DNA of 64,000 bases from an uncultured Hungatella sp. (GCA_910588325.1 CAJUPP010000003.1:21879-85878); one strand, 5' to 3'. Counted from the first letter of the stretch, positions 17,392 through 26,863 are shown. The notes: generated by a model from the letters alone, not told the origin. Program-made: numbers and translations.

Positions 17392-18160
17392 AATTTTTAT
17401 TGTTGGAATGGGGCCGGGAAGGGAAGATATGATGACGCGCCAGGCTCTCCAGGCATTAGAACAGTCCGATGTCATCATTGGATACACGGTCTATATGGAT
17501 CTTCTGGGAGAGAGGTTCGCAGGGAAAGAGAGAATGTCCACACCCATGCGTCAGGAAGAAAAACGATGCAGACTATGTTTTCAGGAGGCAGGGAAAGGAA
17601 AGCAGGTGGCGTTGATCTGTAGCGGAGATGCAGGAATATACGGAATGGCATCTCTGATGTACGAAATTGGGAAGGAATATCCGGATACAGAACTTCAGGT
17701 TATACCGGGAATCACGGCGGCAAGCAGCGGCGCAGCCATCCTGGGTGCACCGATTAATCATGATTTTTGTGTCATCAGTTTGAGTGACCTTTTGACACCT
17801 TGGGAAAAGATAGAAAAGCGGCTGGCTGCTGCGGCAGAAGGGGACTTTGCGATTGTTATCTACAATCCATCCAGCCATAAGCGGAAGGATTATTTGAAAA
17901 GGGCCTGTGATATTTTACTTGGTATCCTGGAAGAGGAACGGTGCTGCGGATATGTAGAAAACATAGGGCGGGAAGGAATGAAGACGCAGATCTGTACGTT
18001 AAAGGAACTGAGAGAGCGGGAGGTCAATATGTTCACCACAGTATTTATTGGAAATTCCGGCTCTGAGTACATAGACGGAAAACTGATTACAAAGCGAGGA
18101 TATCAAATTGAAAGAGATACTGGTATTTGCGGGAACAACAGAGGGGAGACAACTGTCTGA
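17381..18160 (+). CDS. cbiH: Cobalt-precorrin-3 C17-methyltransferase CbiH/CobJ
   Basis: This 259-residue tetrapyrrole methylase has the N-terminal F-I-V-G-M-G-P-G-R-E-D-M-M-T SAM-binding loop, S-G-D-A-G-I-Y-G-M-A, and the P-G-I-T-A-A-S-S-G-A-A segment. It methylates C17 and catalyses ring contraction. ATG at 17381 is preferred over the TTG one codon upstream. It overlaps cbiG by 11 bases and its 3' end overlaps the following fusion gene by 53 bases. Confidence 0.93.
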   Translation: MKHKIFIVGMGPGREDMMTRQALQALEQSDVIIGYTVYMDLLGERFAGKERMSTPMRQEEKRCRLCFQEAGKGKQVALICSGDAGIYGMASLMYEIGKEYPDTELQVIPGITAASSGAAILGAPINHDFCVISLSDLLTPWEKIEKRLAAAAEGDFAIVIYNPSSHKRKDYLKRACDILLGILEEERCCGYVENIGREGMKTQICTLKELREREVNMFTTVFIGNSGSEYIDGKLITKRGYQIERDTGICGNNRGETTV

Positions 18161-20156
18161 GATATTGGCTGCGTCCCGGATAATGCATACAGTATGTGTG
18201 GCAACAGAATATGGGGAGATGATTTTTGCCCCCCATCCCCTTAGAACCGTACATTGCGGGCGGATGGATCAGGCGGAGATAGAAACGTTCATTCAAAGCG
18301 GCAATTTTGGGGCGGTTGTAGATGCCACTCATCCCTATGCGAAGGAAGTGACAGAAAATATCTGGATGGCGGTGAAAGGACGAGACCTCCCCTATCTGCG
18401 CTTAAAAAGAGAAACCAGCGCAGAGTTAACACAGGAGCATATAAGACGTTTTGACAGTAATGAGGAGTGTGCAAAGGCCCTTGAAGAAACTGAGGGAAAT
18501 ATTTTGCTGACAACAGGAAGCAGAGAGTTGTCAAAATACTGTATTTCAGAAGAGGTAAAAAGACGGCTTTATGTGCGGGTGCTTCCCAGCATAGAGAGCA
18601 TTTCGGTCTGCATGGAACAGGGGCTTGCAGGAAAGCAGATAATCGCCATGCAGGGACCGTTCACTGCCCAGATGAATGAAGCGATGCTTCATCAGTATAA
18701 GATTGCCTGCATGGTTACCAAGGAGAGCGGAAGGCAGGGAGGCTTTCAGGAAAAACTGGAAGCAGCCAAAAAGACAGGGATTCCCGTCTTTCTTGTAGGG
18801 CTTCAAAAGGAAGTTAAAGGATACTCCATGGAACAGGTGTGTGAGAAATTGAGCGAAATCTGTGGAAAATCATTGAAAAAATCCGGTTTTATGTGGATAA
18901 CCCTTGGGGGAATCGGCATGGGAAACGAGAAAAACCTCACCAGAGAAGTGAAGGAGTCCATAGAAAAAGCAGATATTTTGCTGGGGTCAGAAAGAGTGAT
19001 TGCTTCCTGGAAACAATGCCCCAAACGAAAGCCTTTCTACCAGGCAAAACAGATTATTCCATACTTAAAGGAGGTGCAGAAGGAACAGGAAGAAAAAACT
19101 CTTTTGAATGTCACGATTCTTTTTTCCGGGGACAGTGGTTTTTACAGTGGCTGTCAATCCGTGTATCATGCTTTAAAAAGAGAGATAGAGTGCAAAGGCT
19201 TAAATGCATCCCTCCGGATTTTGCCGGGAATCTCCAGTGTCTCTTACCTGGCAGCATGTACGGGAGAAAGTTATGATGGGGCTGCCATTTACAGCATTCA
19301 TGGAAAAGAAGTGTGTAACCTTGCACAGAAGATAAAACGGAATGAGAAAACATTTCTTTTAATGTCCGGAGTGAAAGACGTAAACCGTCTCGGAAGGCTT
19401 TTGACAGAAGAAGGGATGGGGGACTGCCAGGTGGTGGCAGGCTATCAATTGTCCTATGAAAATCAGCAGATAAACGATCTGACACCAGAGGAGTGCTGCC
19501 AGGCAGAGGAAGAGGGACTGTACACTTGCCTGGTTAAAAATCCCAATACCATTTTTAAATGCCTGACACCAAATCATTCTGACCAGGAATTGATCAGAGA
19601 ACGGATTCCAATGACAAAAGAGGAGGTAAGGCTGGTAAGTATCTGTAAATTAAAGCTGCACAAAGGTGCGGTGGTATATGATATAGGAAGCGGAACCGGT
19701 TCTGTTGCCGTAGAAATTGCCGGACTGTCTGATGAGATACAGGTGTATGCCCTTGAGCGGAAACCGGAGGCAGTAGATTTAATTAAGAGAAATAAAGTGA
19801 AGTTTGGGCTGGAAAATATTACGGTGATACAGACAGAAGCACCGGACGGATTGGAAAGACTGCCTGTAGCTACCCATGCGTTTATTGGAGGAAGCGGCGG
19901 CAGGTTAAAGGAAATTATAGAGTGCTTATACCATAGAAATTCCTGTATGCGGGTAGTTATCAATGCGGTTAGTGTGGAGACGATCTGTCAAATCAGGGAG
20001 ATATTAGGCCAGTTTTCCGTAAAAAATTGGGAAATTGTACAGCTGCAGGTCAGCAGAACCAAAGAGGCAGGAGAGTATCACCTGATGAAGGCGGAGAATC
20101 CGGTGTGGATAAGCGGATTTAACTTTGGCACGAAATCACATGAGCATATTTTTTAG
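18108..20156 (+). CDS. Three-domain fusion: CobK/CbiJ precorrin-6A reductase - CbiE - CbiT
   Basis: The 682-residue protein contains three enzymes in one chain. Residues 1-255 form a CobK/CbiJ reductase (V-F-A-G-T-T-E-G-R start, D-A-T-H-P-Y-A motif). Residues about 262-480 form a CbiE-type methylase (G-I-G-M-G-N-E start, F-S-G-D-S-G-F-Y-S-G and L-P-G-I-S-S-V-S-Y motifs). Residues about 490-682 form CbiT, with R-x-P-M-T-K-E-E-V-R and the SAM motif D-I-G-S-G-T-G-S-V-A-V-E. They would reduce cobalt-precorrin-6A, methylate C5 and C15, and decarboxylate the C12 side chain in sequence. CbiE-CbiT fusions (CobL) are common; addition of the reductase at the N-terminus is less usual. It starts at a TTG with GAGGA seven bases upstream. 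Confidence 0.92.
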   Translation: MKEILVFAGTTEGRQLSEILAASRIMHTVCVATEYGEMIFAPHPLRTVHCGRMDQAEIETFIQSGNFGAVVDATHPYAKEVTENIWMAVKGRDLPYLRLKRETSAELTQEHIRRFDSNEECAKALEETEGNILLTTGSRELSKYCISEEVKRRLYVRVLPSIESISVCMEQGLAGKQIIAMQGPFTAQMNEAMLHQYKIACMVTKESGRQGGFQEKLEAAKKTGIPVFLVGLQKEVKGYSMEQVCEKLSEICGKSLKKSGFMWITLGGIGMGNEKNLTREVKESIEKADILLGSERVIASWKQCPKRKPFYQAKQIIPYLKEVQKEQEEKTLLNVTILFSGDSGFYSGCQSVYHALKREIECKGLNASLRILPGISSVSYLAACTGESYDGAAIYSIHGKEVCNLAQKIKRNEKTFLLMSGVKDVNRLGRLLTEEGMGDCQVVAGYQLSYENQQINDLTPEECCQAEEEGLYTCLVKNPNTIFKCLTPNHSDQELIRERIPMTKEEVRLVSICKLKLHKGAVVYDIGSGTGSVAVEIAGLSDEIQVYALERKPEAVDLIKRNKVKFGLENITVIQTEAPDGLERLPVATHAFIGGSGGRLKEIIECLYHRNSCMRVVINAVSVETICQIREILGQFSVKNWEIVQLQVSRTKEAGEYHLMKAENPVWISGFNFGTKSHEHIF

Positions 20157-20169
20157 AAAAGGAGAAGTA

Positions 20170-21564
20170 ATGAAACTGAGACGCGTCATGATTGCCGCCG
20201 CCAAAAGCGGAAGCGGCAAGACCATGGTTACCTGTGCGCTCCTTCAGGCTTTGAAAGACAGAGGACAATCAGTTGCAGCTTACAAGTGCGGTCCAGATTA
20301 CATTGATCCCATGTTTCATGAAAAGATTATCCAGGTTCCTTCTAAGAATCTGGATACCTTTTTTACAGGGGAACAAACTACCAGAGAGCTTTTGATGAGG
20401 GGCCGAAAAGAAGGAGATATAGCCGTTTTGGAAGGAGTGATGGGGCTTTTTGACGGGCTGGGAGGCATCTGGGAAGAAGGTTCTTCCTACCATCTGGCGA
20501 AAGTAACCTGTACGCCGATTATACTGGTGGCAGACGCAAAAGGAATGGGACGTTCCATAATTCCTGTGATTTCAGGTTTTTTGGCATATGATGACTGTCA
20601 TCTAATACAGGGAGTGATACTGAACAGAATATCAAAATCTTATTATGAGCTATTAAAACCTTTGCTGGAAAAGGAACTGAAAGCCAAAGTGCTAGGTTAT
20701 CTTCCGGAGCAGAAAGAACTTCACATAGCCAGCAGGCATTTGGGGCTGATGATGCCTCATGAACTGGAAGGACTTCGTGGACGGCTGAATGCTCTGTCAA
20801 AACATTTTGAAGAGACAGTGTGTGTAGAAGAAATCATGCAGATAGCTCAGAATGCCCACGAGATAACTGAAAATTCCTGCAGACAGCCAGAGATGGAGAA
20901 CGTTTCCGGAAATCATGAAGCAGGTGAAACGGTTACAATTGCAGTAGCAAGAGATGAGGCCTTTTGTTTTTACTATGAGGATAATTTAAGGCTTCTGGAG
21001 GAAAAGGGAGCAAAACTTCAATATTTTTCTCCGATTCATGACAGAGAACTTCCAAAAGGCTGTCAGGGACTTCTGCTGGGCGGGGGATATCCGGAGCTAT
21101 ATGGAGAAGAACTTGAGGCCAACACGGATATGCATATGTCCATAAGGCAGGCAATAGCCGGAGGAATGCCTGCCATAGCAGAGTGCGGAGGTTTTATGTA
21201 CCTTCATTCTGCCATAGAGGCTCAGGGCGGTATCCGGCGAAAAATGGCAGGTGTGATACCGGCGGTCTGTACCTATACCGAAAGGCTGGTGCGGTTTGGC
21301 TATATCGAACTGAAAGAAAAGCACAGCCGTTTTTTGAAAGAGAATGAAGTGATAAAAGGTCATGAATTCCACTACTATGACAGCACAAAAAACGGGGAGA
21401 ACTGTTTTGCCATAAAACCAGTTACAAACAGGCAGTATTCTTGTATAATAGAGGGAGAAAACTATTGGTTTGGATTTCCGCATTTGTACTATCCCTCAAA
21501 TCCAACATTTCCTGAACGGTTTGTGGAAATGATGCACAAGTATGCAGAAAGGAATTTTAAATGA
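20170..21564 (+). CDS. cbiA: Cobyrinate a,c-diamide synthase CbiA
   Basis: This 464-residue ATP- and glutamine-dependent amidotransferase amidates the a and c carboxylates. The N-terminal domain starts I-A-A-A-K-S-G-S-G-K-T (P-loop) and has K-C-G-P-D-Y-I-D-P-M-F-H. The C-terminal glutaminase domain has the nucleophile in A-E-C339-G-G-F-M-Y. ATG 20170 follows AAAGGAG and is the only well-placed start; the frame is open further upstream from a TTG. The stop overlaps the next ATG by four bases. Confidence 0.95.
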   Translation: MKLRRVMIAAAKSGSGKTMVTCALLQALKDRGQSVAAYKCGPDYIDPMFHEKIIQVPSKNLDTFFTGEQTTRELLMRGRKEGDIAVLEGVMGLFDGLGGIWEEGSSYHLAKVTCTPIILVADAKGMGRSIIPVISGFLAYDDCHLIQGVILNRISKSYYELLKPLLEKELKAKVLGYLPEQKELHIASRHLGLMMPHELEGLRGRLNALSKHFEETVCVEEIMQIAQNAHEITENSCRQPEMENVSGNHEAGETVTIAVARDEAFCFYYEDNLRLLEEKGAKLQYFSPIHDRELPKGCQGLLLGGGYPELYGEELEANTDMHMSIRQAIAGGMPAIAECGGFMYLHSAIEAQGGIRRKMAGVIPAVCTYTERLVRFGYIELKEKHSRFLKENEVIKGHEFHYYDSTKNGENCFAIKPVTNRQYSCIIEGENYWFGFPHLYYPSNPTFPERFVEMMHKYAERNFK

Positions 21565-21827
21565 ATCAGGAGACAAGAATCGCAGTCATAGGAATCATTG
21601 TGGAAGATAAGACGGCAGTAGGCCAGGTAAACAGCCTGCTTCACGAATATGGAGAGTTTATCATTGGACGTATGGGCCTGCCCTATGAGAAAAGGGAAGT
21701 AAATATTATCAGTATTGTGGTGGATGCACCTATGGATAAGATCAGTGCATTGTCAGGAAAATTGGGAAAGCTTCCGGGAGTCAGTGCAAAGGCACTGTAT
21801 TCCAAAGCAAAAGGGGCTGCTACATAA
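21561..21827 (+). CDS. TM1266-family small ACT-like regulator (iron-only hydrogenase system regulator family)
   Basis: The 88-residue protein has the beta-alpha-beta pattern of the NikR C-terminal/ACT-like fold: I-A-V-I-G-I-I-V-E-D, a helix, F-I-I-G-R-M-G-L-P-Y, then V-N-I-I-S-I-V-V-D-A and a second helix. It matches the TM1266-type family annotated as putative iron-only hydrogenase system regulator, usually found beside hydF/hydE/hydG. Here it is instead the last gene of the cobalamin operon, coupled to cbiA by an ATGA overlap. No DNA-binding domain is present. A role in sensing a small ligand or metal is inferred only. Confidence 0.75.
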   Translation: MNQETRIAVIGIIVEDKTAVGQVNSLLHEYGEFIIGRMGLPYEKREVNIISIVVDAPMDKISALSGKLGKLPGVSAKALYSKAKGAAT

Positions 21828-21836
21828 GGCAGCCCC
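21813..21836. terminator. Shared hairpin between convergent cobalamin and histidine kinase operons
   Basis: An 8-bp perfect stem GGGGCTGC/GCAGCCCC (21813-21820 with 21829-21836) straddles the TM1266-gene stop. It is followed on the minus strand by TTTTGCTTT and lacks a clear T-run on the plus strand. It probably ends the minus-strand operon and may act in both directions. Confidence 0.55.
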
Positions 21837-24166
21837 TAAGAGGATTCTTCTGTTTCGAAGGAATGCTTTTCAGACATAACAGGAAAGCCCACCTGGGCCT
21901 TAAACAGATCTCCGTCAATATAGACCTGAAAAGTGCCGCCCTGCAGGTGAGTCAGATCTTTGGCAATGGATAGGCCAAGACCGCTGCCCTCCGTAGTTCG
22001 TGCTACGTCACCGCGTACAAACCGTTCCGTCAGTTCATCCGGGCTGATGTTCAACGGTTTGGCAGACACATTTTTGATTGTAAAGACCCCTTTGTCCTCC
22101 TGAACGGAAACATCTACATAGATTCTGCTGCTTTCCATGGCATATTTGAATGCATTGTTATATAGATTTTCCAGAACTCTCCATAACCTCCGTCCGTCTG
22201 CAGAGATCATGACGCTTTCATCAGGAAGTTCAGAGACCAGCTCCAAATGGCGCATCTGGAACTTTTCTTCAAATTCTCCATTGGCCTGATAGATCATCTC
22301 AACCAGATCAATCCTGGCAAGTTCCAGCTTTAAGTTTCCCGAACTGGCTTTGGAAGCCTCAACCAGGTCTTCCGTTAAGGTTTTTAACCGTTGTGACTTC
22401 TGTTCCAGAATTTCCAGATAACGCTGGATTTTCTCGTCTTTGATATCTTCCCGTTTTAATAAATCCACATAATTAATAATGGAGGTTAAGGGAGTTTTGA
22501 TATCATGAGATACATTGGTAATCAAATCCGCCTTTAACCGCTCACTTTTCACTTTTTCCTGAAGCGCAGTTTCCAGACCACTGTTTAAGTTGTTCAGACT
22601 CTCAGCCATCTGTCCAACTTTTCCGGAAAATCCATCCGTATCAATCTTATAGCTGGTATCACCAGAGGACATTTGCTCAATACCCTGGGAAATTTTTTCT
22701 GTCTCCACCTCATTGCGAAAAAGTATCAAAAAAGTCCAGACCTGGAAGAGAAAGAAGATAATTCCAGGAAGCAGGTACAGGTAGGGCACCGCAGACTGCT
22801 CTCTCTTCTGATAAAGATAGAGGAAAGCGCTCAATAAGATTCCGTCTCCAAACAGGTATCCGGCAAAACATAATCCCAGACGCATAGGGAAGGAACAGCT
22901 GTCTAAAAGGCGGACAAACCTGTGGAAAATGCGGTACAATAAACTGCCGGTCCATAAGGTTCCTGCCTTATAATTTCGAAGCAGGCTGAATCCCAGTCCA
23001 ATAAAGATGAAATAACGGACAACCAGATGAATCAGTTTGGTGGAATAAGGCCAATGTCCCTCACTGACAAATAAGTGGGATAAAGGTTCTAAATACTGGC
23101 TGGTAAAATAGCCTCCAAGCCAGAGAATTGCAAAAAGCAAAGCCAATTCGCATTCTACAGGAATGTGATCAAGTTTCAAAAGGATAATTTCAGGAGTTGC
23201 AGAATTTCTGTGCCCTGACAGCCGGACTAAAACGAAGAAGGTAAATAAAAATCCTAAAGCGCCTAAAGCTGTCAGTATAATTCCGGTAATAAAGTTGACA
23301 CGTATCTTTTCATATTCATTGTGGGCAGTAGAGTAGGGATCCACATTTGGATAGGCAGTATTCACACCCAGTATGATATAGTAATCATTATTATCGTACA
23401 GATTGTAAGTCTCCAATTCGGAGGTAATATTCCTTGGAATATATTTCAGGTTGGTATCCATTACAATCCTGTCACCGGAGATATACAAATATCGGCCCAG
23501 ATTTCTCAATTCATCATTGGTTTGCCCTTCTGCATTGGTGTATAAAAGCTCCTGTCCATATTCATCCATGTAGGAGACACGGAAATACAGGTTGGAAGTA
23601 TGCTCAATATAATTATACTGAATCTGATAATACTCTCCAAGTAAAGTCAGAACCTGCAGAGAAAGGTCTTCCAGGGTAGAATACTGATCCGATGGTTCTC
23701 GGTAAACCTCATTGGGATCATAAGCCTTCCATTCAATAGTAGGTTTTGCCACATCTTCCATTTCGCGCTCAGGAACAGCAGGACCTCCTGCCACTTCAAA
23801 GGTATCTGTCAGATAGTATCCGCGGGTCTTGGCATAACGGAGCATGTCATTTAATGTATAGATAACAGACCTGCCGGAAAGGAAGGTTACACATACCATA
23901 TCGGCATCGTAGTTTAAGTCTCCATCCAATTCCAGCAGATCTTTATATTTTACATATTTAAAAATCATCTCCACATCATCTTCCAGCTGTTCCGTAAAAG
24001 ACATGGTGTCAGCATAAGATTCCTCCTGAACCCAGCTGAGACCACGTCCGTAATTCTCATTGAAATAGATAAATGTAATTCCGGTAAGAAACAGACAGAG
24101 GAACAGGAGATGAAATAAAAATGCGGTCTGCTTCATCAGGCTTACAGGCCATGTCCCTTTTTTCAT
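21836..24166 (-). CDS. Membrane sensor histidine kinase with multi-helix transmembrane region
   Basis: This 776-residue protein has an N-terminal membrane helix (about 12-32), an extracytoplasmic domain (about 35-285) and a block of several helices (about 290-480). A HAMP-like linker follows, then HisKA with the phospho-acceptor H554 in N-V-S-H-D-I-K-T-P-L, and a HATPase_c domain with N-N-A-F-K-Y-A and G-S-G-L-G-L-S-I-A. It lies ten bases downstream of its response regulator in a minus-strand operon. The gene ends at the shared hairpin with the cobalamin operon. The multi-helix block is unusual compared with two-helix sensors and may sense a membrane-associated or lipophilic signal; this is inference. 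Confidence 0.9.
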   Translation of the reverse strand: MKKGTWPVSLMKQTAFLFHLLFLCLFLTGITFIYFNENYGRGLSWVQEESYADTMSFTEQLEDDVEMIFKYVKYKDLLELDGDLNYDADMVCVTFLSGRSVIYTLNDMLRYAKTRGYYLTDTFEVAGGPAVPEREMEDVAKPTIEWKAYDPNEVYREPSDQYSTLEDLSLQVLTLLGEYYQIQYNYIEHTSNLYFRVSYMDEYGQELLYTNAEGQTNDELRNLGRYLYISGDRIVMDTNLKYIPRNITSELETYNLYDNNDYYIILGVNTAYPNVDPYSTAHNEYEKIRVNFITGIILTALGALGFLFTFFVLVRLSGHRNSATPEIILLKLDHIPVECELALLFAILWLGGYFTSQYLEPLSHLFVSEGHWPYSTKLIHLVVRYFIFIGLGFSLLRNYKAGTLWTGSLLYRIFHRFVRLLDSCSFPMRLGLCFAGYLFGDGILLSAFLYLYQKREQSAVPYLYLLPGIIFFLFQVWTFLILFRNEVETEKISQGIEQMSSGDTSYKIDTDGFSGKVGQMAESLNNLNSGLETALQEKVKSERLKADLITNVSHDIKTPLTSIINYVDLLKREDIKDEKIQRYLEILEQKSQRLKTLTEDLVEASKASSGNLKLELARIDLVEMIYQANGEFEEKFQMRHLELVSELPDESVMISADGRRLWRVLENLYNNAFKYAMESSRIYVDVSVQEDKGVFTIKNVSAKPLNISPDELTERFVRGDVARTTEGSGLGLSIAKDLTHLQGGTFQVYIDGDLFKAQVGFPVMSEKHSFETEESS

Positions 24167-24176
24167 AAAGATACTC

Positions 24177-24872
24177 CTATTGCTTTTCTATCTTATAGCC
24201 GATTCCCCAGACCACTTTCAAATATCTGGGTTCTCGCGGGTTGATCTCAATTTTTTCACGGATATGGCGAATATGTACGGCTACGGTATTGTCAGCTCCG
24301 ATAGCCTCTTCATTCCAGATCTGCTCATAAATCTCGTCAATGGAAAATACCTTTCCGGCATTCTTCACCAGCAGAAGAAGAATATTGTATTCAATAGGGG
24401 TCAGCTTAATCAGATCCCCATCCACAAACACTTCCTTATTGTCATCATTAATCAGCAGACCGCCGCACTTGAATATATTTTCATTGGTCTGCTGAGTCAG
24501 ATTGCCAAGCTGGGTATAACGGCGGATATGGGATTTCACCCTTGCCACCAGTTCCAACGGGTTAAAAGGCTTGGCGATATAGTCGTCAGCGCCAATATTT
24601 AAGCCAAGAATTTTATCATTATCCTCTGACTTGGCAGAAAGAATAATGATGGGAATACTGCTGGTCTCCCGCACCTTTAAGGTAGTGCGGATACCATCCA
24701 GACCGGGCATCATCACATCTACAATCATCAGGTCTATACTGTGGCTTTCCAAAAGCTCCAGGGCCTCATACCCGTCGTACGCCTTAACCACCTGAAAACC
24801 CTCTCCGGTTAAGTAGATGTCAATAGCCTCTACAATTTGTTTATCATCATCGCAAACAAGTATAGTCTGCAT
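24177..24872 (-). CDS. OmpR/PhoB-family response regulator
   Basis: The 231-residue protein has a receiver domain (C-D-D-D acidic pocket at 7-10, phospho-acceptor D52 in I-V-D-V-M-M-P-G, lysine in A-K-P-F) and a C-terminal winged helix with the R-H-I-R-E-K-I-E recognition segment. It is the cognate partner of the kinase encoded immediately downstream. It lies 76 bases after glgB, with a GGGG-rich ribosome-binding site, and might share the glycogen-operon transcript. Confidence 0.93.
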   Translation of the reverse strand: MQTILVCDDDKQIVEAIDIYLTGEGFQVVKAYDGYEALELLESHSIDLMIVDVMMPGLDGIRTTLKVRETSSIPIIILSAKSEDNDKILGLNIGADDYIAKPFNPLELVARVKSHIRRYTQLGNLTQQTNENIFKCGGLLINDDNKEVFVDGDLIKLTPIEYNILLLLVKNAGKVFSIDEIYEQIWNEEAIGADNTVAVHIRHIREKIEINPREPRYLKVVWGIGYKIEKQ

Positions 24873-24900
24873 AATAAAAAATCCCCTTTCTATGTTTCAC

Positions 24901-24931
24901 GGCGGCCAAAGCGATAGCTGCATTGGCCGCC
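24901..24931 (-). other. Hairpin between glgB and the response regulator gene
   Basis: A perfect 9-bp G+C-rich stem (24901-24909 with 24923-24931) lies 18 bases past the glgB stop. It lacks a T-run on the minus strand, so it may be an mRNA-stabilising or partial-termination element separating glgB from the two-component genes. Confidence 0.5.
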
Positions 24932-24948
24932 AGGACTGTAATCAGGTA

Positions 24949-26859
24949 TCAGAACCGGAAGACAGCAGTTCCATAGGCTGGCAGCGGATATGCAAAGGAG
25001 AATGGCTGGCCGTCGCACTCGCTTTTGACAGAGCGGTAGGCAATCTTTTGATCTCCTGGTTTGTAGGAGCCATGAGTCTCATCTAACAGAAGAGTATAGT
25101 TTCCTTTTTTCGGCACACCTACCCGGTAATCCGGTCTTTCCATAGGAGTAAAGTTGCAGATAAACAGCAAACTCTGTTTGCCGGTGAGATTATGGCGCAC
25201 AAAACTGAAGATACTGCGATCCTGGTCGTTGGCATTGATCCACTGGAAACCCTTCCAGTCATAATCCTGGCTGTACAAAGCAGGATATTTTTTGTAAAGA
25301 TGCAGAAGATCCTTAAAATAGTTTTGAAGATCCTTATGGAGAGGTTCTTCCGTCAGATGCCAGTCTAAAGATACCTTTTCATCCCATTCATGGAACTGGC
25401 CAAAATCCTGTCCCATAAACAGAAGCTTCTTGCCCGGATGCCCGATCATAAAGGTGTAGCCTACCTTTAAGTTGGCAAATTTATCCTCGTAGATACCAGG
25501 CATCTTATTAATCATGGAACACTTTAGATGGACAACCTCGTCATGGGACAGCACCAGAATAAAGTTTTCGCTGGTAGCGTATGTCATGCCAAAGGTCATC
25601 TTGTTATGGTTAAATTTGCGGAAATAGGGGTCTAACTTCATGTATTCCAGGAAATCATGCATCCAGCCCATGTTCCATTTAAATTTAAAGCCCAAACCGT
25701 CATCCTCCGGCTTTGCAGTAACCTTAGGCCAGGCGGTTGACTCCTCCGCAATAATCATAGCCCCATTGCCGCGGCCGCTGATGACGCTGTTTAAATGCTT
25801 GAAGAACTCGATAGCCTCCAGATTCTTGTTATCACCGTACTTGTTAGGCACCCAATTTCCCGCACTGCGTCCATAATCCAGATACAGCATGGAAGCAACC
25901 GCATCCACCCGGAGTCCGTCGATATGATATTTCTCAATCCAGTAGATGGCATTGGCGATGAGGAAGTTGGAGACCTCATGCTTTCCGTAGTCAAATACCT
26001 TGGTACCCCAATCCGGGTGCTCCCCTTTTCGGGAGTCCGCATATTCATACAAAGGCTCGCCGTCAAAATCCGCCAGTCCATGGGCATCCTTTGGGAAATG
26101 AGCCGGAACCCAGTCCAGAATGACGCCGATTCCCTGCTTGTGCAGGTAATTCACAAAATACATGAAATCCGCGGCGGTTCCATAACGGGAGGTGGGCGCA
26201 TAATAACCGGTCACCTGATAACCCCAGGAACCGTCATATGGATGTTCCGCAATACCCATCAGTTCTACATGAGTGTAGCCCATCTCTTTTACATAGGCAG
26301 CCAGTTCATGAGCGGCCTCTATGTAGGTGTAATAACCCTCTTTCTCCTCACGGTTCTGTTTCTTCCAGGAGCCTAGATGGACTTCATAGATGGAAAGAGG
26401 GCTGGCAAGAATATCCTGCTCTTTTCGTTTCTTCATCCAGATGTCATCTTTCCACTTAAAACCGGAAATATCCCTGGTAATCGATGCGGTACCCGGGCGG
26501 AATTCCGCTCCGTACGCATAAGGATCGCATTTAAACAGAACCTTGCCGCCTGTTGTGGTGATGGCATATTTATACAATTCGCCGGTGCCAAGCCCCGGAA
26601 CAAAGATCTCATAGATTCCGGAGTTCTCCAGCTGCTTCATGGGGCTGCGCTCCGGGTCCCAGTTATTAAAATCACCTACAAGAGACACGGACACTGCGTG
26701 GGGCGCCCACACGGCAAAATACATGCCGTCTTTTCCCTTATAATTCTTTGGATGCGCCCCTAATTTCTCATAGATCTCATAGTGCGTTCCCTCGCCATAA
26801 AGGTAACGATCCATCTTTGTGACAAACCCCGTTCCTACTTCTTTTTTGCTACGTGCCAT
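24949..26859 (-). CDS. glgB: 1,4-alpha-glucan branching enzyme GlgB
   Basis: This 636-residue GH13 enzyme introduces alpha-1,6 branches into glycogen. An N-terminal CBM48 domain contains F-A-V-W-A-P-H-A and V-G-D-F-N-N-W-D. The catalytic barrel has the nucleophile D319 in G-L-R-V-D-A-V-A-S-M-L-Y and the acid/base E372 in I-I-A-E-E-S. The 53-residue spacing equals that of E. coli GlgB (D405/E458). The C-terminal beta domain is complete. It follows the GH13 amylase-like gene by four bases, so the two are co-translated. No glgC, glgA or glgP is in the window. Confidence 0.95.
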   Translation of the reverse strand: MARSKKEVGTGFVTKMDRYLYGEGTHYEIYEKLGAHPKNYKGKDGMYFAVWAPHAVSVSLVGDFNNWDPERSPMKQLENSGIYEIFVPGLGTGELYKYAITTTGGKVLFKCDPYAYGAEFRPGTASITRDISGFKWKDDIWMKKRKEQDILASPLSIYEVHLGSWKKQNREEKEGYYTYIEAAHELAAYVKEMGYTHVELMGIAEHPYDGSWGYQVTGYYAPTSRYGTAADFMYFVNYLHKQGIGVILDWVPAHFPKDAHGLADFDGEPLYEYADSRKGEHPDWGTKVFDYGKHEVSNFLIANAIYWIEKYHIDGLRVDAVASMLYLDYGRSAGNWVPNKYGDNKNLEAIEFFKHLNSVISGRGNGAMIIAEESTAWPKVTAKPEDDGLGFKFKWNMGWMHDFLEYMKLDPYFRKFNHNKMTFGMTYATSENFILVLSHDEVVHLKCSMINKMPGIYEDKFANLKVGYTFMIGHPGKKLLFMGQDFGQFHEWDEKVSLDWHLTEEPLHKDLQNYFKDLLHLYKKYPALYSQDYDWKGFQWINANDQDRSIFSFVRHNLTGKQSLLFICNFTPMERPDYRVGVPKKGNYTLLLDETHGSYKPGDQKIAYRSVKSECDGQPFSFAYPLPAYGTAVFRF

Positions 26860-26863
26860 AAGT

